A DNA stretch of 64,000 nt from positions 23,016,501-23,080,500 of the forward strand of contig JALMGJ010000008.1 in assembly GCA_023362775.1 (NCBI GenBank), given 5' to 3'. The notes beneath the pieces were generated by a model. It was not told the origin of the DNA, ran no database searches, and was given only the letters and a program-made list of their open reading frames with translations. Origin of the DNA: Charina bottae (taxonomy: Eukaryota; Chordata; Lepidosauria; Squamata; Charinaidae). Position numbers and translations under genes: made by a program. Of this stretch, positions 1-10,600 are shown piece after piece. Every line of letters begins with the position of its first letter. Within the stretch, counting starts at the first letter, position 1.

Positions 1-22
1 ACCTTCATAGACATATATACAT
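1..22 (+). mobile_element. Possible 3' tail of a Penelope-like element cut by the window edge
   Basis: The first bases (ACCTTCATAGACATATATAC) match the extreme 3' end of the family A Penelope-like elements seen further right, whose right ends read ACCTTCATAGACATA. If real, the rest of that copy lies left of the window on the + strand. The match is short (about 15 bases), so it could be chance; confidence is low. Confidence 0.3.
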
Positions 23-252
23 ATGTGATTTAAACAATAATACGTTATATAATATTTTTGTATAATACTATTGCAGTAATTGTGGATTCCTCCACTGGAT
101 AGGAGTTATGCTATATGATCTTGAGGTTAATTCGAAGCCTCATATTCTATGATTCTATGAATATACAATATTCATGAGATATAAATATAAATTTATATAA
201 TAAATAAAAATTTATCATATAAATTTAAATAATAAATAAATATAAAATATAA
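23..252. other. AT-rich spacer
   Basis: Runs of TAATAAATAAA-type sequence with no open frame and no recognisable gene. It may be tail or target sequence for the LINE 3' end that follows on the - strand. Confidence 0.6.
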
Positions 253-1003
253 ATATTTAATATTAATTGTAATTGTAATTGTTATTTATTTAGTGTTATT
301 TATGTATTTATTCAATTTCTATAGCCTCCCATCCCAAACCAGTAACTCTCGGTGGCTAACAATCATAAAAACAGTTAAACAGTTAAAACAATACAAAAAG
401 AAATGAAATACAAATAGCCGCCAAGAGATAATGCAATCTGTTAGTGCCAGCACAACCAGAAAATGGGGCCCTTCACACATTTGGACCCCAGGCCTGGGCA
501 CATAGCCAGGTCTTTAAGGTCGTACAAAAAGCCAGCAGGATCAGGGCCATCCTAATCTCAGGAGGGAGGATATTTGACAGGGCAGGTGCTACAGCAGAAA
601 AGGCATGTCTCCTGGTCCCTGCGAGCTGACATTCCTTGGCTGATGGGATCTGGAGCATGCCCATCCTGCTGGACTGGATTGGATGGGTACAGACAACTGG
701 GAAAAGACAGTCCCTCAGATAACCCAGTTCCAAGCCATGAAGGGCTTTAAAAGTGGCAACCAGTACTTTGAATTGTACCCGGAAACACACTGGCAACCAA
801 TGCAGCCTCCAAAGCAGTGGTGTTACATGGGCCAAGTAGCCGACACTATTTACAACCCGGGCAGCTGCATTCTGTACCAGCTGAAGCTTCTGAATGCTCT
901 TCAAGAGCAGCCCCATGTAGAGCACATTGCAGTAGTCCAAATGGGAGGTCGTGAGGGCATGAGTGACAGTGTTAATCTTAAAATGAATATAAAATATACC
1001 CAT
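253..1003 (-). mobile_element. L2-like LINE 3' end
   Basis: A 5'-truncated non-LTR retrotransposon lying on the - strand. Its left end is an A/T-rich tail with a decayed form of the 'CCGCCCATCTC...GACTCTGGGCGG' motif that ends many squamate L2/CR1-type LINEs. The rest is the end of the reverse transcriptase reading frame (473-1003). Family assignment rests on protein recognition; a repeat-library comparison would settle the clade. Confidence 0.7.
473..1003 (-). pseudogene. C-terminal end of L2-like LINE reverse transcriptase
   Basis: An open frame of 176 codons on the - strand resembling the C-terminal part of L2-clade ORF2. Recognisable blocks are SHLDYCNVLYMGL, IQKLQLVQNAAARV, LHWLPVCFRVQFKVL and the terminal LKTWL block. 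The YADD catalytic core lies upstream and is missing, so this is a dead 5'-truncated copy even though the remaining frame is open. It is a transposon remnant, not a host gene. Confidence 0.7.
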
Positions 1004-2503
1004 AATATATTAAACCTGATATAGCACATGTGTTATAATATCTAACCCCTGTATTATTGATAGAAAGAGATTCCAACAACTCCAAAAGCACTAAATTGAA
1101 ACTGTTCCACCAGATGTCAAGGCACTGATGGAAAGCAGGGAAGTTAGATCAATCTTTGGTCTGAATATTCAAGGGAATCATGCATTGGGAGCTGCTGCTA
1201 CAGAGCAACATTTGGAGAAAACTTTACAGAACCCTCCTTGTCAATTCTATTTTTGTATATTTGTTGGGTTGGACTACCTTAAATCCAGTGGGTCAACTAA
1301 AAATATGACTTAAAATTGGATCTATTCAATAGTTTTATGTAATAAAATGAAAGAAATGGGACACAGTCTGCTAAACTTTCCTTGTTGCATTTGAGATCCT
1401 GAATATTTGCAAGACAACCAGGGAGAGAACGGTGCTTGGTTTTTCCAGTAACAAAAGTAGTTGGTTATTTGCCACTTAATGCTTGTCTTTGAGCTAAGGG
1501 TATTTGGCAAAATTGAACAGTTCCATAATTCAATATGAAATGCAGTATGCAAAAAAGGTCCTGGATTTAAAAGTAACTCTGGAAAAACTGCCACTGAATT
1601 TTTGGAAAGCTATTGCTACTTAGATAGGATATTTTTGAAAGAGAATAATGTATTGTTTTTCCCATTATAAAATGGGTTTCCAAATGTACACAGAATAATT
1701 GCATTTCCTCCCTTTTATGTCTCAAGTGGATCAATGCAGAGGAAGACTCCTTACTTTATTCTTTTGTTTGAATTAAAATACAGAAGATGAATGGTAGTTT
1801 CATCTTAACCAAAGTGTGAGGGAAGTTTTTTGCATATTTTTGATATGTGATCTTATCAACAAACAGCTTTTCCCCCTCTGTACCTTAAATCCTTGTAATT
1901 CCCCAGTACTGAAACTTGACAGTACAGAAAGTAATTTTTATCATTGCTACGAGTCTTTGAGTGGTATGTATTGCATATTACAACATCTGCTTATTAGGAG
2001 CGTAATCATTACAGAATACTTAATTTGCTTCTGGACAGTGAGTTACAGTGGGCAATATGGGAAAATGATGAGAACACTTTTCCTTAACCACCAGTTACTT
2101 TTTAATGTTTCAGGAAAGATATAATATTTGCTTTGCTATGCTTTAGGGATCTTTTAAGAAATTATGAACTGCAAGGACTGACATATATATCTTCTGATTC
2201 AAATAGTTAAATCTGCCTACCTAGCTTCTTAACAATCATAGAAGTTTAAGATACTAGACTTTTTAAGCAGATATTTTACCATTCAAGATGGCTCCCTAAA
2301 GACTTCTAGTACTTGTATGCCTTATAATATTTTCTCACTTCTAATTTTCACTTCATTGCCTCAATGTGTAATGATCTCATTTACTTCCTTGGTTAAATTA
2401 TTCCATTACCCGACTGACCTTAAGATTAAGAATTTTTTCACTAATGTTCAATGTGATTTTTTTCTTTCTTACCTGAAAGCCATTACATCCTTTAAGTACC
2501 CAA
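1004..2503. other. Intergenic DNA, nothing recognised
   Basis: About 1.5 kb of AT-rich unique-looking sequence. Short open frames here show no family resemblance and no splice or promoter context. I see no RNA gene or clear repeat. Confidence 0.6.
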
Positions 2504-2839
2504 TCATTCCTCACCATCTTTAAGCTTCTTGTGCTTAGACACTGATGGGACCTGCTTCTTGCTATTCTTTTGTGATGATGAAAAATCACAAAAAAGTTGT
2601 GCAAAATTTGAAGTAATGTATTCAATAAAGTTTATCACATATTTTTCAGTAAGTGCATATCTTCTTCTCTGTATTTTTCCCTTTGAATGAACACCTCTAT
2701 TTTGCTCTTTTGGAGCAAACATACTTTCAATGCAACTTTGTTTCATTTGTAAAAGCTGATGAAAGGGTAGCACCACAAAGCTAGCTGAATCTTTCCTGCC
2801 AAGAATTCTAAGGCCTGGAAGAGCCTCTGTAAAGGCCAA
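2504..2839 (-). other. Unrecognised coding-like open frame
   Basis: An uninterrupted - strand frame of about 111 codons. It has no ATG at its upstream end: it opens just after an in-frame stop and the first possible start is TTG. The inferred peptide is lysine-rich at its end and has a mixed composition that looks more coding-like than neighbouring frames, but I do not recognise a family. It sits directly downstream, on the same strand, of an LTR-like element, so it may be an element or retrocopy fragment, or chance. Confidence 0.2.
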
Positions 2840-2861
2840 TTCTTATTTCACCATTAAATAT

Positions 2862-3425
2862 GGTTGGAAGGCATTTCCCGGAGCTCTCCCGGAGATCTTA
2901 AAGCCCGAGCAGGCTCATAGGTATCTAATAAAGCTATAGCAATAGAGAATTGCGTATACCATATAGCCACTTTGTCAGAGTCAGTGGTACTGGGGTGGCC
3001 CAATATCCAAGAAGCCTTAGAGCAATACGTTCTTCCAGTCCTAATAGGAGTAAAACAGACTCACACGAAATGAGGTTTAGGTAAAAAGTCTATTTACAAT
3101 TATACATACAGAGTCTTCATATACAGCAGTCCAAGTAATGCAGATACGTTGTCCAATGGCACATCAAATGAAAGAGAGAGTACAGCACCTTTACACAGTA
3201 CTTTTATACACATATCTGTCCAATCAGGACTCACATTACAGTAGCATTGCATCAGCCACATAATACATTTGCATACTCTTGCCAGTAGGTGTCATCATCT
3301 TTCACCTGATAGAATGATATAGCAGTTTCTATACCCTTTCACCTAGATACACTGAATACATTTCCAGTCTGTTCTATCTGTAAATTCCTGGTTTTATTCA
3401 CAAACCTTAACACACTTACATTCAA
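2862..3425 (-). mobile_element. Candidate LTR-type element fragment (LTR plus start of internal region)
   Basis: Read on the - strand, the block starts TGTGTTAAGG (3405-3414), carries a TATA box (TATAAAAG, 3201-3208) followed by a pyrimidine-rich initiator-like stretch, and continues into sequence that is open for about 45 codons near 2862-2990. That layout resembles an LTR with U3, R and U5 followed by the start of a gag-like frame. No second LTR, clear primer-binding site or target-site duplication was found, so the call is tentative. Confidence 0.35.
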
Positions 3426-3429
3426 TAAT

Positions 3430-5639
3430 CTGGCTGTAATAATCAGGACTAGCTGAAATTTCATTTTCAAAGATAGAGCCCCAAAATCATAGCCAATGTT
3501 AGACAGATCCTTTAGATAACTGTAGCAGTGAAAGACTTTCTTTTTAGGAATATCTCAAGAAAAGCCTGCATAGACATTGGTTTAGGGAAGGCCTCCTCCT
3601 CAACATTTTTTAATTGGATGATCCATTGATGGCAGTTGGGATGCAGCTATGAAATGTATCACCATGGTGAGAGCTGATATCTTCAGAAATAAGCACCACT
3701 GATACCATAACTTAGACTTTGCAATCACATTCTTGGCCATCAGTGAAATCTAGGCATCCATGTTAATGGATGAATTTAGGAAAAACTACAGCCCTAAGTA
3801 GTCAAGGTGATGCAATCTCATCCAGCACAGCTTGAATCTATATTTTTAACGTAAGTTGTTCGGAGGCAGTCATGCAATAATCAATCAATACATGAATATC
3901 CCTTGATAAGTCTTGTGTTTGTAGCAGAGCACCTCTGCCCACATGAACTTTCAAACTGTAAATTTCTCAAGGGTGAAACTGGGAGTCAAAAGAACAATAA
4001 AAACATGGCATAAAGTGAGACACTGAAAATACTCAAATGGTCTAAAAAGGAGAAAACAGCAAGGGCCTGGATAAACAACTTGATATGCATTGCCAAAGTA
4101 TCCTTCTGTATAGAGACTTCTCCAGGAAATGTATTTCTTTCATACCCTTAGTTTATGCTAAAGAAGTGTGCACCCAAACTACTTCTGCAGAACACAACTG
4201 CAGAATTCAGGCAGAATTAAGTGGAGGCCCTAGTTAAACAGTGCCTAACTACAGTATATAATTGTTAGCAACAGTGCAGTAACAACTTAGCAAATGCTTC
4301 AGGCTTACCAACTGATAGATGAAAGCAAAGTTTATTTTATGTGTGTATACACACACACACAAACACACACTCAAATATGAATTAGATGTCATGTTTCCAG
4401 ATTACCCCACTCCATTGCATTTGTTAGGAGCCCTAGAGTGCTTTTGACAGGCCTCAAGTCAATCTTGCCACTTTGCTGTTATTATCAAATGACTGGAGTT
4501 TTGAAGCATGAATTTTGGAATCTCTTTAAGTGGCACAGCTGTAAACAACAAGACTCTTTCCTGGGAATATTTCTTGCAATCTGTCCTCTAACCTGACAGT
4601 AGAATTTGATTTCTTTGGGTTGAAGGCTTCCTCATCTTTACATTTCCCCTTTGGTTAACAGCAGGGGCAGTGCTTTGTTTTCAGTCTGCATACATCCCAC
4701 TACAAAACTGGAAAATAACCAGTTGCAAATTCCAAACCATTTCACTGGATGCTAATTTCAGTTACTCATTGGCTAGTGTCAGGATACTGTATTTGTAATG
4801 CAAACTGACATATAAAATATCATTGAAGTGTTAAAAATGAAACAGGCCTATTCTGGTTTAAAACTAGCAAGTTAATCGACTCCTTGTTATTATAAGACAC
4901 TAATGGAATTGCTTTCCATGCCTCTTCCCCCTGCTTTTTTTTTCCTTTCATATTTGGCTCTCTTTAGCCAGTCGCTGGTTGTTGTAATAGACAGCTAAAA
5001 CCATGCATGAAACTTCACAATAGCTTTCAAATGATGCTAGTTGCTGGATTTGAATACTTTTATTTGTACTTCTGGAACAGCACTCAGTGTATAGAAAATT
5101 TTCACACCTGGGAATATTTATATGTAAGCTTCAACTACAAAAATTGCCCAACCAGCATGGTAATTATTAAGAATTCTGGAGGTTGACTAGTTTGGGGAAT
5201 GATGTATTGGATCTGTCCAAAACTAGTGGCACTTAAGTTCTAGTGAAACCAAAGGAAACTAATAGTCCCAAAAGTGATTTTTAAAAACATGAGCAAACTG
5301 CTTGTTACTTTGCCACCAAGTCCTGTAATAACAATATGCTGTCTCTTTTGTTACCAGATATACATTACATGCCATTACCAATAGAGCTTTGGCATGATGG
5401 CTGCAATTGTTTTTTCATTGCAAGAATGATGGGATACTTAATTCATATGAGTGTGGGTATCAAAAATCCACTTCAGAAAGGGCCAAACAACATGGTACAT
5501 GGAATATGTTTTGTGAAATTGATTTTTTTTCTTACTTGAAAATGGCCACATATGATCCCAGAATCATCATTAGTGGGAAGAAGAGAGGCAAAGCTCATAG
5601 ATTTGAAATTTGTCATTCCTGTAACACCAATCGAAGAGA
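3430..5639. other. Intergenic DNA, nothing recognised
   Basis: About 2.2 kb without a supported gene. A short imperfect AC repeat lies near 4349-4371. Overlapping short frames around 5336-5646 have no recognisable product. Confidence 0.6.
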
Positions 5640-5861
5640 ACTGTGAGCATCTTAAACCAAGCCAAATCCAAAAATGCTAGAGAATTACTGGAAGCTTGGC
5701 ATTCAGACAAAGCAGTCATCAACAGACACATAGAGGTAAACAACATTTACATACCATTCATAAGAGACAATAGAAAAGGCAGAAGACCAGAACACCTCCT
5801 TGCCAGCGATCAACACCCAGATATGCAAAGATTAACACCAGGATTAGCACCAGAGGAACAA
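5640..5861 (+). pseudogene. C-terminal tail of a PLE polyprotein
   Basis: An open frame of about 73 codons ending in TAA. Its start contains RELLEAWHSDKAVINRHIE, which resembles the segment downstream of the GIY-YIG nuclease in vertebrate PLE proteins. The reverse transcriptase and the nuclease catalytic motifs are missing, so it is a non-functional fragment. Identification is from motif memory and from the adjacent PLE-type 3' end. Confidence 0.5.
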
Positions 5862-6023
5862 TAAAAAAGCACAGTATACCCTAATCAAGGAACTATTAAC
5901 TCAGTCAATCAACCAAGCAGCAAAAAACAGCCCAATCAAGGAACTACTAAGGAGAGAACAACACCCCCACCAACACAAGCAGGACAAGCCAGGGAATATA
6001 AACAGAGAGCAAATCCCACTCCC

Positions 6024-6076
6024 TTTTCGCACTGAAGATGTTGCCTAGTCTGGCAATGAAACATCTGCAAGAAAAC
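6024..6076 (+). ncRNA. Hammerhead-ribozyme-like motif of PLE family C
   Basis: Stem I can form from TTTTC-GCA and TGC-(AA)-GAAAA. The core CTGAAGA (6032-6038) is followed by one extra T, then a stem II of TTGCC/GGCAA around a TAGTCT loop, then GAAAC. Relative to the 48.8-kb copy (GAAACGTC), this one reads GAAACATC, which breaks the minimal ACGT stem III, so it is probably inactive. Hammerheads in PLE terminal repeats are established; activity here is inference. Confidence 0.5.
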
Positions 6077-6375
6077 AACAAGGCTCAGAGAGCACCAAGG
6101 ACTCCACAATTCATGTAACAGCTGCTTTAAAAGTTATAAACTTCCTCCCCCATTCATGGAAGTTCAAGGATGAATTGATAATACACATATTTACTATAGG
6201 TATACTATATTCTCATGAATCTTACAGAAGTTTCATTACATTCTTTAGGTCAGAAGATCTGAAAATAACTCTGTAAGCATGTTGAGCTTAACACTTTTAT
6301 GTAACAGGGATCCCTGAAAATGTAAAGCTCCAGTCTTGAGAGTTCTGTAAGCCATGTCATCCATTCATCTATAGA

Positions 6376-6387
6376 AATCATCATCAC

Positions 6388-6420
<33 letters not shown>
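6376..6420. repeat. (ATC)n microsatellite
   Basis: A trinucleotide run of about 14 CAT/ATC units with one CAC interruption. The apparent poly-methionine frame across it is an artefact of the repeat. Confidence 0.95.
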
Positions 6421-6422
<2 letters not shown>

Positions 6423-6424
6423 CA

Positions 6425-7724
6425 ATGATATCCATGGTCTGAACTCATTTACAGAACATTATACAGACAGTGGCCCCTACTCAACTGCCAGATTTATCTA
6501 TCCATTCTCTGAATTACTTTGATAAAGAGCAAGATATGAAAGTGCCATATATACAGAATTCCATAATAAGCCTTTATTGCCTTTACAGTGTCATGTAAAA
6601 AATCTGTCCAAAATGCTATATAATAATTCTTGGACATGGATAGATCTTCACATTACAAATGATTCATAAAATGCCATTTTATGTAATTCCTTTTTAGTTT
6701 GAGCAGTTAACTTTAATAATGATGCTATCTTTGTATTTATGGCCATTTCATTTATCTGATGAAAAACTAAAGTTAACAAGTGATTGTTTATTCCCCATAG
6801 TCTGCTTGTGAGTATTCTAAAAATTAATTTCCTTCACCTTTAATGAGGCACTGTTCTGTGGTTTTCTGTATATTATTATATGTATTAGTCATAGCTTCAC
6901 TAAGTGGAAATGCAGCATCAAATTTATTGTCACAGGAATTTTCTTTAAAGTACATTAAAAGACAAATTGACACATAGCTAGTTCATTTGCAGAAGCCAAT
7001 ATTTTATGCAATATTGCCCTCTATGGGAGCACCAGATATTTTCTAGATCAGTCATAAACTTCGTGTCTCCATTTGTGTAGTTGCATTTGCCAAATTGCTC
7101 TTATTTTTAACACCTGCTTGGGGAAAGAAGCCAATTGTTCTTTTATTTTTAGCCAATTTCTTTCAAAAGATGTTTCTTCCAAAACAATCATACTGCAGCA
7201 GAAATTCATATTGCCGTTTAGAAACAAGGGAAGAACAGGCAGGTATTGGGAAGAAAGAATGCAAGCAAATTCCATTCTGTGTATTTCCAACTCACTGATA
7301 GGCATGCTTTAAGGTTAAGTAGAGAAGCCAAAGGCTTGGAACAGCACTTGGGAAAAGGATAAAAGTGCATGGTAACACCTAATTTTTCACAAGTGGTATT
7401 CAGAGGCATCGGCAGAAAGGAGACAAGGAGAGGCTAATGAGAAAAGGCGCATATTGCAGGGGTATTTTGTATGTATTGCAGACACATACAAAATGGGTGT
7501 ATCTTGCATCATGATGGCACAATGAAAGCTTCAGAACCTATTGGTGCCTCTAATTTGTTTTTCATAATAACTGTTCATACCCCTGATTTCCAATGATAGG
7601 ACAAACCATAAATTATATGTCCAGTGACAAAATTAGTATTGCTGCAAGGGCTGCATGTGTTAACTCCACTGGTGGAAACGAGAAACTTTGTGAATGTGAA
7701 GTTGAATGAATGAGTTGCCGATTG

Positions 7725-7725
<1 letters not shown>
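6425..7725. other. Intergenic DNA, nothing recognised
   Basis: About 1.3 kb without a supported gene. Several mutually overlapping frames at 7048-7409 on both strands have no family resemblance. Confidence 0.55.
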
Positions 7726-7728
<3 letters not shown>

Positions 7729-7762
<34 letters not shown>

Positions 7763-7774
7763 TGTGTGTGTGCG
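7729..7774. repeat. (GT)n microsatellite
   Basis: GT dinucleotide run with two small interruptions (TTT and GC). Confidence 0.95.
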
Positions 7775-7789
7775 TGCCTTTGTTTTTTT

Positions 7790-8627
7790 AAAAAAAGATC
7801 CTTAATCAGAGTGAACCAAAACAGGCAAATCACAAGGTATGTCCCACCATTGGTTCATTTCTGGAAAGCTCACAAATTTGTATTTCAGTTTACTTCATAC
7901 TTTACAAATTACATAATGAGGAAAAGTGGAAGAACACAATAGAATTATTTTAAAAATGGAAGTCATTGTCTGAATGTAGCATACTTAGTGATGTGGAGAC
8001 ATATTCTAGAACACATATTGTGGTGAAAATTGTATACATATCTCTGTGTGATAGCCATTAGACATAGGCTACTTTTTCAAGGAAAAAGTATGATTTTATT
8101 TATGAATAGATTTAATCATTATAAGACCACCGTCTCTTTTTTCAAGATCACAGTTTTTCTTCAGGTGAATAGATTATATGAAAATAATTACTTCAGTAGC
8201 AGCATCTTTGAATCTACTGTATATCTAGGATTCACACACATTTATACTTTGAGCCAGTCTTTCCTTTTTTTTAATGACACTTCTATAATTTTATTTTATG
8301 TAGTATATGCTTTGAGTGGATTTTTTTTCAGAATGTCAATATAGATGGTCATTATGACCATTATAGCCTGGGGAAAAATGAAATAAGTGGATTATATTAG
8401 AGTTCCTAAAAGAATATCTCCACTGAAAAGTTTTAAATGTTGAATGGGATGGTGTCACAATTGCATCACATAAAAATTCTCTGGCTTTGTTTTTGAGTGA
8501 GGAAGAATTTGCAGATGCTGACTGATAGTCCTTAATCAGGGCGAAGACCTTCTGTTCCTTACAGTGAAGTATTTTTAAAAAGTTGTCTGAATATGTATGT
8601 ATATGTGTGTACTATGTTTGAAAGTGT
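7790..8627. other. Intergenic DNA, nothing recognised
   Basis: AT-rich sequence with no recognisable gene or repeat family. Confidence 0.55.
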
Positions 8628-8635
8628 ATTTGTAA

Positions 8636-9145
8636 TAGGCTGACCATATTTCCTTGAGACAAAAACGGGACATTAGGATGGCAAAACAGGATGGGGTCTT
8701 ATGTAATATTCCGTATTCATGAAAAAGACAGGGGTCCCCACCTCCCAGTCCACACGATTGGCTCCTGCCTGCAAACCCCGCTCCCCGGTCCACACGATTG
8801 GCTCCCGTCTGCAAATCCCACCCCTGGTCCGTGCGATTGGCTCCTGCCTGCAAACCCCGCCCCCTGGTCCATGCAATTGGCTCCTGCCTGCAAACCCACC
8901 CCCGGTCTGCGCAATTGGCTCCCGCCTGCAAACACCGCCCTTCTTTGCCGCACTGATAGGTGGGAGGGCTCCCTCTTCCGGGCTGCCTCCAATCGGCAGC
9001 TCTGGCTCGGATCCTCCTTCTGCGCCATTCCCACCAGGTTTAAAAAATGGGACAAAATTGAGATTTTTATCAAAACAACGGGATGGTTGAAAAATGCTAA
9101 AAAAACGGGACTGTCCCATTCAAAACGGGACGTATGGTCAGCCTA
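8636..9145. mobile_element. hAT-type MITE with internal tandem repeats
   Basis: A 510-bp non-autonomous DNA transposon. Its terminal inverted repeats begin TAGGCTGACCATA on the left and end TATGGTCAGCCTA on the right. It is flanked by a perfect 8-bp direct repeat ATTTGTAA (8628-8635 and 9146-9153), the target-site length of hAT transposons. The interior is unusually GC- and CpG-rich for this locus and includes five tandem units of about 40 bp. No transposase frame is present, so movement would depend on an autonomous hAT element elsewhere. Confidence 0.85.
8747..8940. repeat. Tandem repeat, about five units of 38-40 bp
   Basis: Units share the core GATTGGCTCCTGCCTGCAAA at starts 8756, 8796, 8835, 8875 and 8913 (the last two read AATTGG). 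Each unit carries ATTGGCT, an inverted CCAAT box. Long open frames on both strands through this block come from the repeat's lack of stops and are not genes. Confidence 0.85.
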
Positions 9146-9153
9146 ATTTGTAA

Positions 9154-10370
9154 GCACATAGAACCAGTCAGAAAAACTTGCTCTTCAATAAATTTACAAA
9201 TTGTATTTCTCTGTTCCCATCCAAGAAATCACCAAACTTTGATGAATCACAGATTGTTCACACTGTGCAGTATTCTTTGTCACTACCTCTACACACAGAA
9301 CATCAAAAACAAGTTATTAAAGTCTGTGTTGTACGAGGAGAGGGGAGAGGGAGCCTAGCTTAACTGATAGGATGAAATAAGTAGTATAAAATCTTTTGGG
9401 TGGCTGAAGGGGCAGTTATACTGAGGACATTTTTTCCTAAGTTTTAAAATAGATTCCCTGGTAAAGCCATCCTTGTAAGAGCCAATGCAGAATGAAATGA
9501 TCAATAAAATGCAGTGGAAGCTTGAGATCTGAATCACAGTGAAAGGAAAAGAAAAAGATAAATGCTTTTGTAGTTTCACCTTTGAAAAAATGCTGTTTGT
9601 AGATATACTTTTATTCAGAAATGGCCTGGGTTATTGAAAGATGTTCCTCCATGAATATGTGAAAAGAGTCCCCCTTTGGGACTTCTATAAATCTAATTAA
9701 GGCTATTTCTAAGTTCTTCAACATATTTGAATAATTTAGGCAGAAGGAGGGAGAAATAGAATGAATCACTTAATCACTTAAACCAAGAGCTGTTAGAGTA
9801 TAAAGCCATTTGATTTTTGAACCATCAAGGAGCAATAAAACTTCCCAGATTGTAATTGCATTCCACTATTTGGGTTACAGAAAACTTCTGTTTGATGTGA
9901 GAACTGGTTTGCCAAAAGCTTTTTTTGATTTTTGTTTATTACAAACTATGTGCCTTTAGGCAAGTTGTGACCACACTAGGCTTCAGTTCTTTAGACCATT
10001 TGTTCTCTTGCCTGAGCTTTTGACTGTTTGCTCTTCAAAGAACACTTCTAAAGTATTGCCATGTGCTTTACCCACTTGTGGAACAATGCTCTATAGTGAT
10101 ATAAGCAATTGGCTTATCTGTTTCTCTCTTCCTGTTCTTACATAGCTCTTCTGACTGATGTAGCAATGTCAGTGCAACTGCTGAATATATCAATGAATGA
10201 TGTTTAGTCTTCTATTTATTTTCCACACTCCTTAACACTATGATATCAGTAGGATAGCAATGACAACCACTCTCTGTTTAATCTTAGTTCTCAGTTGTGT
10301 TTTTCTTTTTAAAAAAGGGGGGAGGGGTAGAATTATTCCCTTCTATTTTGTTCTGTGATTCCATGCACAT
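9154..10370. other. Intergenic DNA, nothing recognised
   Basis: About 1.2 kb of unique-looking AT-rich sequence without a supported feature. Confidence 0.55.
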
Positions 10371-10372
10371 TT

Positions 10373-10600
10373 ATATGATCTCATTGAAATCAATGGAACT
10401 TACTTCCAAGTAAGATTAGAATAAAGGTTTATTTGTATTTATTTAGTAAATTTATAGGCCGCCCATCTCATATACAGTACATGACTCTGTATATCACTTT
10501 TCATGCAATAGGCTCTGAAACAATGAACAGCATATTAAAATACAATAAAAATAAAATGTAATAAAGTATGTTAGCCATATATACACTATCAAAGCCCAAT
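10373..10600 (-). mobile_element. Old repeat fragments: MITE-like piece and LINE 3' tail
   Basis: 10373-10425 resembles a widespread amniote repeat built around 'cattgaaatcaatggaactta', often seen in squamates. It is followed by TTATTTAGTAAATTTATAGGCCGCCCATCTCA, the reverse complement of the GGGCGGCNNATAAAT tail of L2/CR1-type LINEs. Both pieces are diverged; limits are approximate. Confidence 0.4.

Larger units (their letters stand above)
5640..6112 (+). mobile_element. Penelope-like element, family C, 3' end
   Basis: A 5'-truncated PLE. It contains the last codons of the ORF (5640-5861), about 160 bp of 3' UTR, a hammerhead-like motif and a terminal segment ending near ACTCCACAATTC. The final 110 bp closely match a second copy at 48727-48945 on the other strand, including the hammerhead core and the AAGGCTCAGAGAGCACCAAGG block, which independently defines it as a repeat. 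The boundaries are approximate. Confidence 0.6.

Noticed and set aside
5336..5646. Two overlapping frames of 67 and 79 codons before the family C PLE
   Set aside because: No PLE or host protein resemblance, and they conflict with each other in frame.
6250..6435. Poly-methionine peptide
   Set aside because: Translation of the ATC microsatellite.
8575..9146. Long frames on both strands with repeated Gly/Ala/Arg or Pro/Ala peptides
   Set aside because: They arise from the ~40-bp tandem repeats inside a hAT MITE; there is no coding context.
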